Assembly (NCBI RefSeq): GCF_001431465.1
Contig: NZ_LDJJ01000021.1
Location: forward strand, 1 to 64,000
Length of the DNA stretch: 64,000 nt
Direction of reading: 5' to 3'
DNA from: Stenotrophomonas terrae
GTDB lineage: Bacteria > Pseudomonadota > Gammaproteobacteria > Xanthomonadales > Xanthomonadaceae
Below the pieces are notes generated by a model. The model saw only the letters and a program-made list of their open reading frames with translations, was not told the origin of the DNA and did not search any database. The translations under genes and the position numbers were made by a program. Below are positions 44,264 to 52,602 of the stretch, piece after piece. Position 1 is the first letter of the stretch. Each line of letters starts with the position of its first letter.

Positions 44264-46168
44264 TTACCGCTTCGCCGCCAAAATCCGCGTCAACAAATCC
44301 GCCCTCCCTGCAATCCGCCGCAGATGCGGATACTGCAATCCCTCGCGGTACTCGATACGTACAGTACGGAAACTATCCGCCTGTCGCACGATCAGCTCGA
44401 TCGGCGTTCCGTTCTGCTTGCCATCCGTCACTGCCTGCTTCAGTCGGCCACCGCTGTAAGCCAGGCCATTCACCGCAACAATCGTCACGTCCTTGGCCAG
44501 GCCCGCCTTGAATGCCGGGCTATCCCAACCAACGGCCTGCAGCACGCCATCACTGCCCGCCTTCAAACCCAGCGAGTACTGCAGGTCGGTAATGCCATCG
44601 GCCTCACCATCGGCAACCACAAGATTCGGCTGGTCGTCGAAGTACAGCTCCCAACCCGCGGCCGCCAAACCATCCGGTGCCTTGCCATCGCGTGCATCCA
44701 GGCGGCTGCCGATGAAGGCATCCCAGTTGCCGGGTTGCACGGCTTCCAATCCCTGCATCACGTCGGCGCGGTCATACAGGCGAATGTCGCCCTGCTTGCC
44801 GCCTTGGTGGAAACGCTTGGCGAAATCATCCAGCGTGAGCTTGCCTTTGGACAGACTGCGCAACCGCGCATCCACGCCCAGCCATAGCAAGGTGCTTTCG
44901 TTGTAGAACTCGAATGCTCGCTGCCAATCAGCCCAGGCCTGGGGCTTGGAATTGAAATCAAGGATGCCCTGATGCACGGTGTCCTGCAGATCGCGCCATT
45001 GGCGGCCGGGCTGGGTGGCGTAATTGGCCTGCAGCTGGGCCAGCATCGCCATGGCGTAGTCCGGTTTCCACAGGCCCGAACGTGCGGCCAGTACGACTGC
45101 CCAGTACTGGGTCTGGCCTTCGTACATCCACAGATCGTCGTTGAACATGGGCGCGTTGTAATGCGGCACCCAGGTTGGGCGCGGACGCCAGGCCTTGCCT
45201 ATCCATGCATGGGCGTATTCGTGCGGCAGCAGGTCGTTGTCGGTGTACGGGCGCTCGCCGCGCAGGTAACCGTCGTGCATGCCGTTTTCGCTGCTCTGCG
45301 CGTGTTCCAGGCCAATGCCGCTGAACACATCCGACACCGCCAACAGGAAGTTGTAGCGCGTATACGGCCGCGAGCCGAATACCGCATCGGCCTCGCGCAC
45401 CAACGCACGATGTGCGTCCAGCACCTTGGCATCGGCTTGCAGGGCTTGCGGGTTCTCGCCGACCACGTCCAGCCACACCGATTGCTTGGAGGCTTCATCC
45501 AATGCAAAGCGCTTGAAGTACTGGCCCGCGAATACCGGTGAATCAATCAGGGTCATCAGCGACACCGGCTTGTACTGCTCCGTGCCGGCGCTGTGCTGGG
45601 CGACGTCCAGAGCAGTGCCACTCTGCCAGCCTTGCGGCAGGCGCAGGCTGGGTTTGACCTGGATGCCACGCGCGTCGTAACCGGCCGGGTACAACAGCAC
45701 GCGGTGCCATTGCAGGTCAAGCATGTTCGGCGTCATCGCCACGCGGCCCTGGTCGGAAGCAGTCGGCGACAGGTATTGGAACTCGATATCCAGCATGCTG
45801 ACGCCTTCCGGCACCTGCAGCTTGAAGGCGTACATGTCGCCGGAATCGCGCGTCCATTGCAATGCCTGGCCGTTGCCACGGATGACCAGGCCGGCCATCT
45901 GGTTGATCGGGCCGGTAGGCGCGTGGTTGCCGGGTATCCATTGCGGGTACCACAGGGTCAGTGCGCCAGCCGAGACGGGGATGCGCTGGTGCACGCGCTG
46001 GATGCGGCGCTGCAGGTCACTGGCATCCACCTCCAGCTCGATCATGCCCGGGTAACTGGCCTGCACCTGCATTGCCGCCGCGCGTGCATCCATCGGCTGC
46101 GCCTGCGCGCATGCCAGCGGCGCTGCGGCACCCAGCATCATCGCCAACAACCAGTTACGTCCCCGCAT
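44264..46168 (-). CDS. M61-family metallopeptidase (glycyl aminopeptidase type)
   Basis: 634 residues with a signal peptide (ends PLACAQAQ). An N-terminal beta domain is followed by a thermolysin-like catalytic domain with HEYAH (H316, E317, H320) and downstream zinc ligand E350 (WMYEGQTQYW). A C-terminal PDZ domain follows (about 530-615, GLKAGSDGVLQAVGWDSPAFKAG). Periplasmic aminopeptidase with preference for Gly/Ala N-termini in studied relatives. Start at the ATG at 46168 with AAGGG 9 nt upstream; a GTG just before is in frame. Confidence 0.92.
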   Translation of the reverse strand: MRGRNWLLAMMLGAAAPLACAQAQPMDARAAAMQVQASYPGMIELEVDASDLQRRIQRVHQRIPVSAGALTLWYPQWIPGNHAPTGPINQMAGLVIRGNGQALQWTRDSGDMYAFKLQVPEGVSMLDIEFQYLSPTASDQGRVAMTPNMLDLQWHRVLLYPAGYDARGIQVKPSLRLPQGWQSGTALDVAQHSAGTEQYKPVSLMTLIDSPVFAGQYFKRFALDEASKQSVWLDVVGENPQALQADAKVLDAHRALVREADAVFGSRPYTRYNFLLAVSDVFSGIGLEHAQSSENGMHDGYLRGERPYTDNDLLPHEYAHAWIGKAWRPRPTWVPHYNAPMFNDDLWMYEGQTQYWAVVLAARSGLWKPDYAMAMLAQLQANYATQPGRQWRDLQDTVHQGILDFNSKPQAWADWQRAFEFYNESTLLWLGVDARLRSLSKGKLTLDDFAKRFHQGGKQGDIRLYDRADVMQGLEAVQPGNWDAFIGSRLDARDGKAPDGLAAAGWELYFDDQPNLVVADGEADGITDLQYSLGLKAGSDGVLQAVGWDSPAFKAGLAKDVTIVAVNGLAYSGGRLKQAVTDGKQNGTPIELIVRQADSFRTVRIEYREGLQYPHLRRIAGRADLLTRILAAKR

Positions 46169-46216
46169 CACGCACCGCCCTTTGCCTGAAGTGATTGCAT
46201 CCTAGCCCGGCCCGCT

Positions 46217-46849
46217 TCAGCCGCGCATCCGCTGCCATACCAGGCAACGGTTGTTGGCGGGCATGGCCACGTCCTCACGCAGCACCAGCTGCTGCGCGCG
46301 CGCCAAGGCGTCGACGGCCTCGAAATCGCGGATGCCCGAGCGCGGATCGCGCGCCTTCAACCAGCCGTCGAAGTTGCGGTTGCTATCGCTGGTGAATGCA
46401 CCGTTGTAGTTGAACGGCCCATAGGCGATGAACAGCGAATCGGGCGCCATCAACATCGGCAAGCCGGCGGACACCGCCTGCACCTCCTCCCAGCCCATGA
46501 TGTGCAGGGTATTGGCGGTGAACACAGCATCGAAGCCGGCCACGTCGTCATGCACGGGCAGCGGCGGCAGCGGTTGCAGGCCGCTGCCGACCACCGCCTG
46601 CAGTTCCAGCGCTGGCGGGGTATTGGGCAAACCGGCCTCGTCCAGCCATAGGCCGATGCCGGGCAGATGATCGCGGTGATCGCTGGCCTGCCAGCGCAGC
46701 CACGGCAATGCGGCGGCGAAGTGCACGGCGTGCTGGCCGGTGCCGCTGCCAATCTCCAATACGCTGCGAGCCTGGCCCAGGTAGCGCTGCAGCACCTGCA
46801 GGATGGGCGCGCTGTTGCGCTCGCAGGATTCGGCATAGGGCTTGGTCAT
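46217..46849 (-). CDS. DUF938 class I SAM-dependent methyltransferase
   Basis: 210 residues. SAM motif I VLEIGSGTGQHA (29-40), an acidic end of strand 2 (WQASDHRDHLP) and motif IV AVFTANTLHIMGW place it in the DUF938 group. The N-terminal YAESCERN stretch is typical. Substrate unknown. Start at MTKPYAES, preferred over an upstream ATG because the family begins there. Divergent from the first tldD gene with 153 nt between. Confidence 0.9.
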   Translation of the reverse strand: MTKPYAESCERNSAPILQVLQRYLGQARSVLEIGSGTGQHAVHFAAALPWLRWQASDHRDHLPGIGLWLDEAGLPNTPPALELQAVVGSGLQPLPPLPVHDDVAGFDAVFTANTLHIMGWEEVQAVSAGLPMLMAPDSLFIAYGPFNYNGAFTSDSNRNFDGWLKARDPRSGIRDFEAVDALARAQQLVLREDVAMPANNRCLVWQRMRG

Positions 46850-47002
46850 GGTCGGGGCCTGTTGATAACGCTGCAGATTGTGCCGCAGTGGCGGTTTGCG
46901 GCCATGCATGACGATGGTCACTTGTGCTCAAACCCTCGTCCCGCCGAGATTCAAGGGTCTTGTGCGGTGCAGTGCATCGCTGGCTCTGGAGTTCCGTCCG
47001 TC

Positions 47003-48631
47003 ATGCAACGCCGCCAGTTTCTTTCGCTTTCCGGCCTCGGCCTCGCCGGTTTCATGCTGCCTAATGCCCAGTTGATTGCAGCCGAGGAATTGTTGGCTCC
47101 GGCCGATGTGGCCAAGAAGAAACTGCTGGCCGACACCGTGCTGGCGCTGGCCAAGCAGGGCGGCGCCAGCTACTGCGATGTGCGCATTGGCCGTTACCTC
47201 AACCAGGCCATCGTCACCCGCGAGGACCGCGTGCAGAACGTCACCAACAGCGAGTCGGCCGGCGTTGGCATTCGCGTGATCGTCAATGGTGCGTGGGGCT
47301 TTGCCGCCAGCAACCAGTCCACCGCGCAGGGTGTGGCCGCTGCGGTGGCGCAGGCGCTGGCCATTGCCCGCGCCAACGCGAAGATCCAGACCAAGCCAGT
47401 GCAGTTGGCACCCACGCCGGGCGTGGGTGAGGTGCAGTGGAAGACCCCGATCCGCCAGAACGCGATGGCCGTGCCGGTCAAGGACAAGGTTGAGCTGCTG
47501 CTGTCGATCAATGCTGCTGCGATCAATGCGGGTGCCAACTTCATCAACTCGCAGCTGTTCCTGGTCAACGAGCAGAAGTATTTCGCCTCCAGCGATGGCT
47601 CGTGGATCGACCAGGACGTGCACCGCATCTGGCTGCCCTTCACCGCCACCGCCATCGACAAGGCCAGCGGCAAGTTCCGCACCCGCGCCGGGCTGTCGGC
47701 GCCGGCCGGCATGGGCTGGGAATTCCTGGACGGCAATGCCGCCGACAAACACCAGCTGCCCGGTGGCGTGGTCGGCTACGGCCATTCCTATGACCCGGTG
47801 GAAGACGCCATCGCCGCCGCCAGGCAGGCACGCGCCAAGCTCAGCGCACCGTCGGTGAAGCCGGGCAAGTACGACCTGGTGCTGGACCCCTCCAACCTGT
47901 TCCTGACCATCCACGAGAACGTCGGCCATCCGCTGGAACTGGACCGCGTGCTTGGCTACGAGGCCAATTACGCCGGTACCAGCTTCGCCACCCTGGACAA
48001 GCGTGATGCCGGCTTCCGTTGGGGCAGCGACATCGTCAACTTCACCGCCGACAAGACCGCGCCTTACAGCCTGGGTGCGGTGGGTTACGACGATGAAGGG
48101 GTGAAAACCCGCAAGTGGGATCTGGTCAAGGACGGCGTGCTGGTCAATTACCAGGCCACCCGCGATGAGGTGCATATCCTCGGCGAGAACGCTTCGCATG
48201 GTTGCAGTTATGCCGACTCGTGGAAGAGCGTGCAGTTCCAACGCATGGCCAATGTGTCGCTGGCGCCGGGCAAGGCGCCGCTGACGCCGGCGCAGATGGT
48301 CAAGGATGTAGCGAACGGCATCTACATCCATGGTCGTGGTTCGTATTCGATCGACCAGCAGCGTTACAACGCGCAGTTTGGTGGTCAGCTCTGCTACCAG
48401 ATCAAGAATGGCGAGATTGCCGGCATGGTCGAGGATGCGGCGTACCAGATCCGTACGCCGGAATTCTGGAATGCCTGTGCGGCAATCTGCGATGAGCGCG
48501 ATTTCCGCATGGGTGGTTCGTTCTTTGACGGCAAGGGCCAGCCCGGGCAGGTATCGGCGGTGTCACATGGTTCGGCGACGACGCGCTTCAATGGGGTGAA
48601 CATCATCAATACGGCGCGGTCGTTGGGGTAA
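47003..48631 (+). CDS. TldD-type metalloprotease with Tat-like signal (paralogue 1)
   Basis: 542 residues. N-terminus MQRRQFLSLSGLGLAGFM is a twin-arginine signal, unexpected for TldD, which is cytoplasmic in E. coli. Zinc motif H304-E-N-V-G-H309 (HExxxH). Family regions: SYCDVRIGRY, GWAGF-like NGAWGFAA, LELDRVLGYEANYAGTSF and a C-terminal GSFFDGKGQPGQVSAVSHG. In E. coli TldD the matching late motif is CGKEGQ with a Cys; here the aligned residue appears to be Asp. TldD with TldE processes small peptides and antitoxins (microcin B17, CcdA). Highly similar to the gene at 50947, without a TldE of its own adjacent. Confidence 0.9.
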   Translation: MQRRQFLSLSGLGLAGFMLPNAQLIAAEELLAPADVAKKKLLADTVLALAKQGGASYCDVRIGRYLNQAIVTREDRVQNVTNSESAGVGIRVIVNGAWGFAASNQSTAQGVAAAVAQALAIARANAKIQTKPVQLAPTPGVGEVQWKTPIRQNAMAVPVKDKVELLLSINAAAINAGANFINSQLFLVNEQKYFASSDGSWIDQDVHRIWLPFTATAIDKASGKFRTRAGLSAPAGMGWEFLDGNAADKHQLPGGVVGYGHSYDPVEDAIAAARQARAKLSAPSVKPGKYDLVLDPSNLFLTIHENVGHPLELDRVLGYEANYAGTSFATLDKRDAGFRWGSDIVNFTADKTAPYSLGAVGYDDEGVKTRKWDLVKDGVLVNYQATRDEVHILGENASHGCSYADSWKSVQFQRMANVSLAPGKAPLTPAQMVKDVANGIYIHGRGSYSIDQQRYNAQFGGQLCYQIKNGEIAGMVEDAAYQIRTPEFWNACAAICDERDFRMGGSFFDGKGQPGQVSAVSHGSATTRFNGVNIINTARSLG

Positions 48632-48642
48632 GGCATAGAGCT

Positions 48643-48854
48643 GCCCTCACCCCAACCCCTCTCCTGCAAGCGGGAGAGGGGCTATCAGATCGCAGGCTTG
48701 GCCGTAGACTCGCAGATCGCAGGCTTAGCCGTAGGCTCCCTTCTCCCGTCTACGGGGTTAAGAACAGGCGCTTACGAGCCCAAGGCTCGTGACTGTTCGT
48801 ACGCCCCGCGTGCTACGCGGGGCCGGGGCGCGCAGCGAGGTGCCCCGAAGGGGC
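48643..48854. repeat. Repeat and hairpin array downstream of tldD paralogue 1
   Basis: CCCTCACCCCAACCCCTCTC-type repeat with hairpin at 48643-48681. A 27-nt unit beginning CAGATCGCAGGCTT is repeated head to tail at 48686-48712 and 48713-48739 with two mismatches. Hairpins follow at 48774-48790 (ACGAGCC caa GGCTCGT), 48803-48823 (GCCCCGCG/CGCGGGGC) and 48841-48854 (GCCCC/GGGGC). The last ones may terminate the convergent SDR gene. Confidence 0.7.
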
Positions 48855-48870
48855 GGATGAGGGGAAGCTT

Positions 48871-49644
48871 TCAGCGCGTCGTATACCCACCATTGACCAG
48901 GATCGTCTGCCCGGTCATCCACCAGCCGTCCGATACCAGGAAGCGTACCCACGGCACGATGTCCTCGATGTCGGTCAGGCCGGTCTTGGAGAACGGCGAC
49001 AGCGCTGCCGCCGTCTTGTGGTACGCCACCGCATCGGCGCCCTCGGCCGGGTAGAAGAACGGCGTGTCCATCGGCCCCGGGCCAATCGCGGTCACCGATA
49101 TGCCGCGCTCGCCGAACTCCTTGGCCGCCGCCCGCGTGTAGTGCTCCACCGGCGCCTTGGTGCCCGCATAGCTGGAATAGAACGGCGTGAACGCGCCCAG
49201 CAACGAGGTCACCAGCGTGCATACCTTGCCGTTGTCGGCGAGGTGGATGCCGGCTTCCTTCAGGAAGAAGAAGGCGGTCTTGTTGTTCACCGCGTCCATC
49301 GCATCGAACTCGGCCTCGCTGATCTGCGTCATCGGCTTCTTCAGTACCTTGCCAACCGTATTGACCGCGATATCGATGCGGCCCAGTGCCTGCTTCGCGT
49401 CCTGGAACAGCTGCTCCATCGCCGCGGCCGAGGTCAGGTCGGACTGGAACAGATGCGCATCGGCGCCGGCGGCACGCACCGCCTCGGCGGTGGCTTCGGC
49501 CTCGCCGCGGGCAGCGTCACTGTTGTAGTGGATGGCGACGCCGCGGGCGCCCTGGCGGGCGAAGTCCCGAGCCAGCAGGCCGCCCAGGTTCTTGGCGCCA
49601 CCGGCGATGAGGACGGTCTTGCCTTGGATGCGATGGTCGGTCAC
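48871..49644 (-). CDS. Short-chain dehydrogenase/reductase (SDR)
   Basis: 257 residues. Nucleotide motif VLIAGGAKNLGGLLA (12-26), a variant of TGxxxGxG with Gly-Gly. Catalytic Ser147 (VTSLLGAF), Tyr159 and Lys163 (YSSYAGTK), and the PG motif IGPGPMDTPFF. NAD(P)-dependent oxidoreductase of unknown substrate. The divergent LysR gene at 49749 probably controls it. Together they form an insertion between the two tldD paralogues. Confidence 0.92.
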   Translation of the reverse strand: MTDHRIQGKTVLIAGGAKNLGGLLARDFARQGARGVAIHYNSDAARGEAEATAEAVRAAGADAHLFQSDLTSAAAMEQLFQDAKQALGRIDIAVNTVGKVLKKPMTQISEAEFDAMDAVNNKTAFFFLKEAGIHLADNGKVCTLVTSLLGAFTPFYSSYAGTKAPVEHYTRAAAKEFGERGISVTAIGPGPMDTPFFYPAEGADAVAYHKTAAALSPFSKTGLTDIEDIVPWVRFLVSDGWWMTGQTILVNGGYTTR

Positions 49645-49748
49645 GGCGAACTCCTGTGGATGGGGAATGCCTCAGAGCCTATCGGCTTGGTTTTCCGGAT
49701 AAAGCCGGTCATCCTGACTTCACTTGTCGGCCAATCCGGACAATCACC

Positions 49749-50648
49749 GTGGACCGTATCGAGCTGTATCGGGTTTTCGTCCGTGTGGTGGACTGCGCCG
49801 GCTTCACCCGCGCCGCCGACCAGCTCAACCTGCCCCGCTCCACAGTCTCCGAAGCGGTACGCACGCTTGAGCAACGCCTGGGCACCCGCCTGCTCCACCG
49901 TACCACCCGCCAGGTCACGCCCACCCAGGATGGCCTGCTGTTCCATGCCCGCTGCCAGCAGCTGATCGCCGATGCGGACGAGGCCGAGCAACTGTTCCGG
50001 CAATCGCCGCAGAGCTTGAGTGGGCGAATCAAGGTGGACCTGCCCGGGCGCATCGGCCGCCTGATCATCGCCCCGGCATTGCCCGGTTTCCTGCAGGCGC
50101 ATCCGCAGATCGACGTCGAGCTGGGCATGACCGATCGCAGCATCGACCTGGTCGAGGACGGCGTGGATTGCGCGCTGCGGGTCGGCCCGCTGCAGGACTC
50201 ACGCCTGGTGGCGCGCGGTGTGGGTCAGCTGCCGCTGATCAACGTGGCCAGTCCTGCCTATGTGGCCGCACATGGCATGCCGCTGCATCCCTCGCAGCTG
50301 GGCACGCATTGGGGTGTGCTCTATGCCTCGCCCGGCAGCGGCCGGGTGGAAGCCTGGGAATGGCGCGAGAACGGCATCCTGCGCAGCCAACCGATGGCGG
50401 GCCGTGTCACCGTCAACAATGCCGAAGCCTATATCGCCTGTTGTATTGCCGGCCTGGGCCTGATCCAGATTCCCGCCTACGACGTGCGCGCGGAGCTGGC
50501 TGCCGGCAGCCTGCTGGAAGTCATGCCGGCGCATCGCGCCGACCCCATGCCGATGCATCTGCTGTTTCCGCATCGTCGCCATCCTTCGCAGCGGTTGCGG
50601 GTGTTCGTGGAGTGGTTGCAGCAGGTGTTGGGGGAAGCGGTTGGCTAA
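49749..50648 (+). CDS. LysR-family regulator, divergent from SDR gene
   Basis: 299 residues from a GTG start (VDRIELYRVFV), which is where family members begin; no ATG is suitably placed. Helix-turn-helix FTRAADQLNLPRSTVSEAVR (positions 20-39) and a substrate-binding domain of the CrgA/DsdC-like subgroup (RIKVDLPGRIGRLIIAPALP). It is separated from the SDR gene by 104 nt of shared regulatory DNA. Confidence 0.9.
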   Translation: MDRIELYRVFVRVVDCAGFTRAADQLNLPRSTVSEAVRTLEQRLGTRLLHRTTRQVTPTQDGLLFHARCQQLIADADEAEQLFRQSPQSLSGRIKVDLPGRIGRLIIAPALPGFLQAHPQIDVELGMTDRSIDLVEDGVDCALRVGPLQDSRLVARGVGQLPLINVASPAYVAAHGMPLHPSQLGTHWGVLYASPGSGRVEAWEWRENGILRSQPMAGRVTVNNAEAYIACCIAGLGLIQIPAYDVRAELAAGSLLEVMPAHRADPMPMHLLFPHRRHPSQRLRVFVEWLQQVLGEAVG

Positions 50649-50660
50649 TTGAATGCTTCT

Positions 50661-50683
50661 TTGCCTGCCAAAAGGCAGTGCAA
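50661..50683 (+). terminator. Probable terminator after the LysR gene
   Basis: TTGCCTGCC, loop AAAA, GGCAGTGCAA: a 9-bp stem with one bulged T, 12 nt past the stop codon. Confidence 0.45.
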
Positions 50684-50690
50684 AAACTTA

Positions 50691-50781
50691 CCCCTCCCCA
50701 ACCCTCCCCTTGGCCTATGGCCAAAGGGAGGGGGCGTACTCCTTCCCTTTCACGGAGCGAAGGGGAGGCTTGGGGAGGGGT
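50691..50781. repeat. CCCCTCCCCAACCCTCCCCT inverted repeat pair
   Basis: Inward-facing copies at 50691-50732 and 50742-50781 (ending GGGGAGGCTTGGGGAGGGGT), each with an inner hairpin (TTGGCC/GGCCAA). Same family as 13704-13745 and 21181-21312. The remaining DNA up to 50946 contains no gene I can support. Confidence 0.75.
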
Positions 50782-50946
50782 TGGCTGTTCGCAGAAAATC
50801 CAAATAACCACCGCTTCCATGCCTAAAGTCACTACCGCTGCAAACCCGGTCCCGCAAAAATCGAACAGTTCGCAGATCACCGCGAAGCCACCGTCGTTTG
50901 TTGCCGTAGTGCCCGCCTTGCGGGCCTTGCCCCGTGGAGAGCAGCC

Positions 50947-52581
50947 TTGCAGAGACGTGACTTCCTAGCCCTGACCGGGCTTACCGCTGGCGGCCTGATG
51001 GTGCCGTCCTTCTTCGGCAAGGCCATCGCCGCCGAGCAACTGGTCAGCGCACTCGACCCCGCCGTCAAAAAGCGCCTGGCCGATGATGCGATGAATGCCG
51101 CCAAGGCCGCTGGCGCCAGCTACTGCGATGTGCGCATCGGCCGCTACCTGCGCCAGTTCGTCATCACCCGCGAGGACAAGGTCCAGAACGTGGTGAACAC
51201 CGAATCCACCGGTACCGGCATCCGCGTCATCGTCAATGGCGCCTGGGGCTTTGCCGCCACCAATGACCTGAGCCCTGCCGGTGTGGTCAAGGCCGCACAG
51301 CAGGCCGCCGCCATCGCCAAGGCCAACGCCAAGGTGCAGACCGCGCCGGTGCAGTTCGCCAAAGCGCCCGGCTACGGCGAGGTCAGCTGGCGGACGCCGA
51401 TCAAGAAGAACGCAATGGAAGTGCCGATCAAGGACAAGGCCGATCTGCTGCTGGGCGTGAATGCCGCGGCGATCAATGCCGGCGCCAGCTTCGTCAATTC
51501 GATGCTGTTCCTGGTCAACGAGCAGAAGTACTTCGCATCGACCGACGGCTCCTATATCGACCAGGATGTGCATCGCATCTGGGCACCGATGACGGTCACC
51601 GCCATCGACAAGGCCAGCGGCAAGTTCCGCACCCGCGATGGCCTGTCCTCGCCGATGGGCCTGGGCTACGAATACCTGGATGGCGAGGCCTCCGGAAAGA
51701 CCGTGCTGCCCAACGGCGTGATCGTCTACGGCATGTCCTATGACATGCGCGAAGACGCCATCGCCGCCGCCAAGCAGGCGCAGGAGAAGCTCAAGGCGCC
51801 GTCGGTAAAACCGGGCAAGTACGACCTGGTGCTGGATCCGTCGCACACCTGGCTGACCATCCACGAATCGGTTGGCCATCCGCTGGAACTGGACCGCGTG
51901 CTCGGCTACGAAGCCAACTACGCCGGCACCAGCTTCGCAACGCTGGACAAGCGTGAGTCGCATTTCCAGTACGGCAGCGACAAGGTCAACATCTTCGCCG
52001 ACAAGGTGCAGCCGGGCTCGCTGGGCGCCGTCGCCTACGACGATGAAGGCGTGAAGACCAAGCGCTGGCCGCTGATCAGCGACGGCAAGCTGGTGGACTA
52101 CCAGACCATCCGCGATCAGGCACATATCCTGGGCAAAACAGAGTCCGATGGCTGCTGCTATGCCGACTCGTGGTCCAGCGTGCAGTTCCAGCGCATGGCC
52201 AACGTCTCGCTGGCCGCCGGCAAGACCCCGCTGTCGGTGGCCGAGATGATCAAGAATGTCGAGAACGGCATCTACATCATCGGCGATGGCTCGTTCTCCA
52301 TCGACCAGCAGCGTTACAACGCGCAGTTCGGTGGCCAGCTGTTCTACGAAATCAAGAACGGCCAGATCACCCGCATGCTCGAGGACGTGGCCTACCAGAT
52401 CCGCACGCCGGAATTCTGGAACGCCTGCAGTGCCGTGGCCGACGAACGCGACTACCGCCTGGGCGGTTCGTTCTTCGACGGCAAGGGCCAGCCGGGCCAG
52501 GTCTCGGCCGTGTCGCACGGCTCGTCCACCGCCCGTTTCGACGGCATCAACGTCATCAATACCGCGCGCAGCCTCGGCTGA
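50947..52581 (+). CDS. TldD-type metalloprotease with Tat-like signal (paralogue 2)
   Basis: 544 residues from a TTG start with GGAGAG 6 nt upstream. The first residues (QRRDFLALTGLTAGGLM) form a twin-arginine signal; no other start would include it. Zinc motif H306-E-S-V-G-H311. Same C-terminal GGSFFDGKGQPGQ as paralogue 1, with Asp where E. coli TldD has Cys. The two share most residues from about 55 on. It lies 21 nt upstream of the tldE-like gene, so the pair is an operon and this copy is probably the main partner. Confidence 0.92.
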   Translation: MQRRDFLALTGLTAGGLMVPSFFGKAIAAEQLVSALDPAVKKRLADDAMNAAKAAGASYCDVRIGRYLRQFVITREDKVQNVVNTESTGTGIRVIVNGAWGFAATNDLSPAGVVKAAQQAAAIAKANAKVQTAPVQFAKAPGYGEVSWRTPIKKNAMEVPIKDKADLLLGVNAAAINAGASFVNSMLFLVNEQKYFASTDGSYIDQDVHRIWAPMTVTAIDKASGKFRTRDGLSSPMGLGYEYLDGEASGKTVLPNGVIVYGMSYDMREDAIAAAKQAQEKLKAPSVKPGKYDLVLDPSHTWLTIHESVGHPLELDRVLGYEANYAGTSFATLDKRESHFQYGSDKVNIFADKVQPGSLGAVAYDDEGVKTKRWPLISDGKLVDYQTIRDQAHILGKTESDGCCYADSWSSVQFQRMANVSLAAGKTPLSVAEMIKNVENGIYIIGDGSFSIDQQRYNAQFGGQLFYEIKNGQITRMLEDVAYQIRTPEFWNACSAVADERDYRLGGSFFDGKGQPGQVSAVSHGSSTARFDGINVINTARSLG

Positions 52582-52602
52582 TCGTCAAGGAGCTTCTGAA
52601 CC

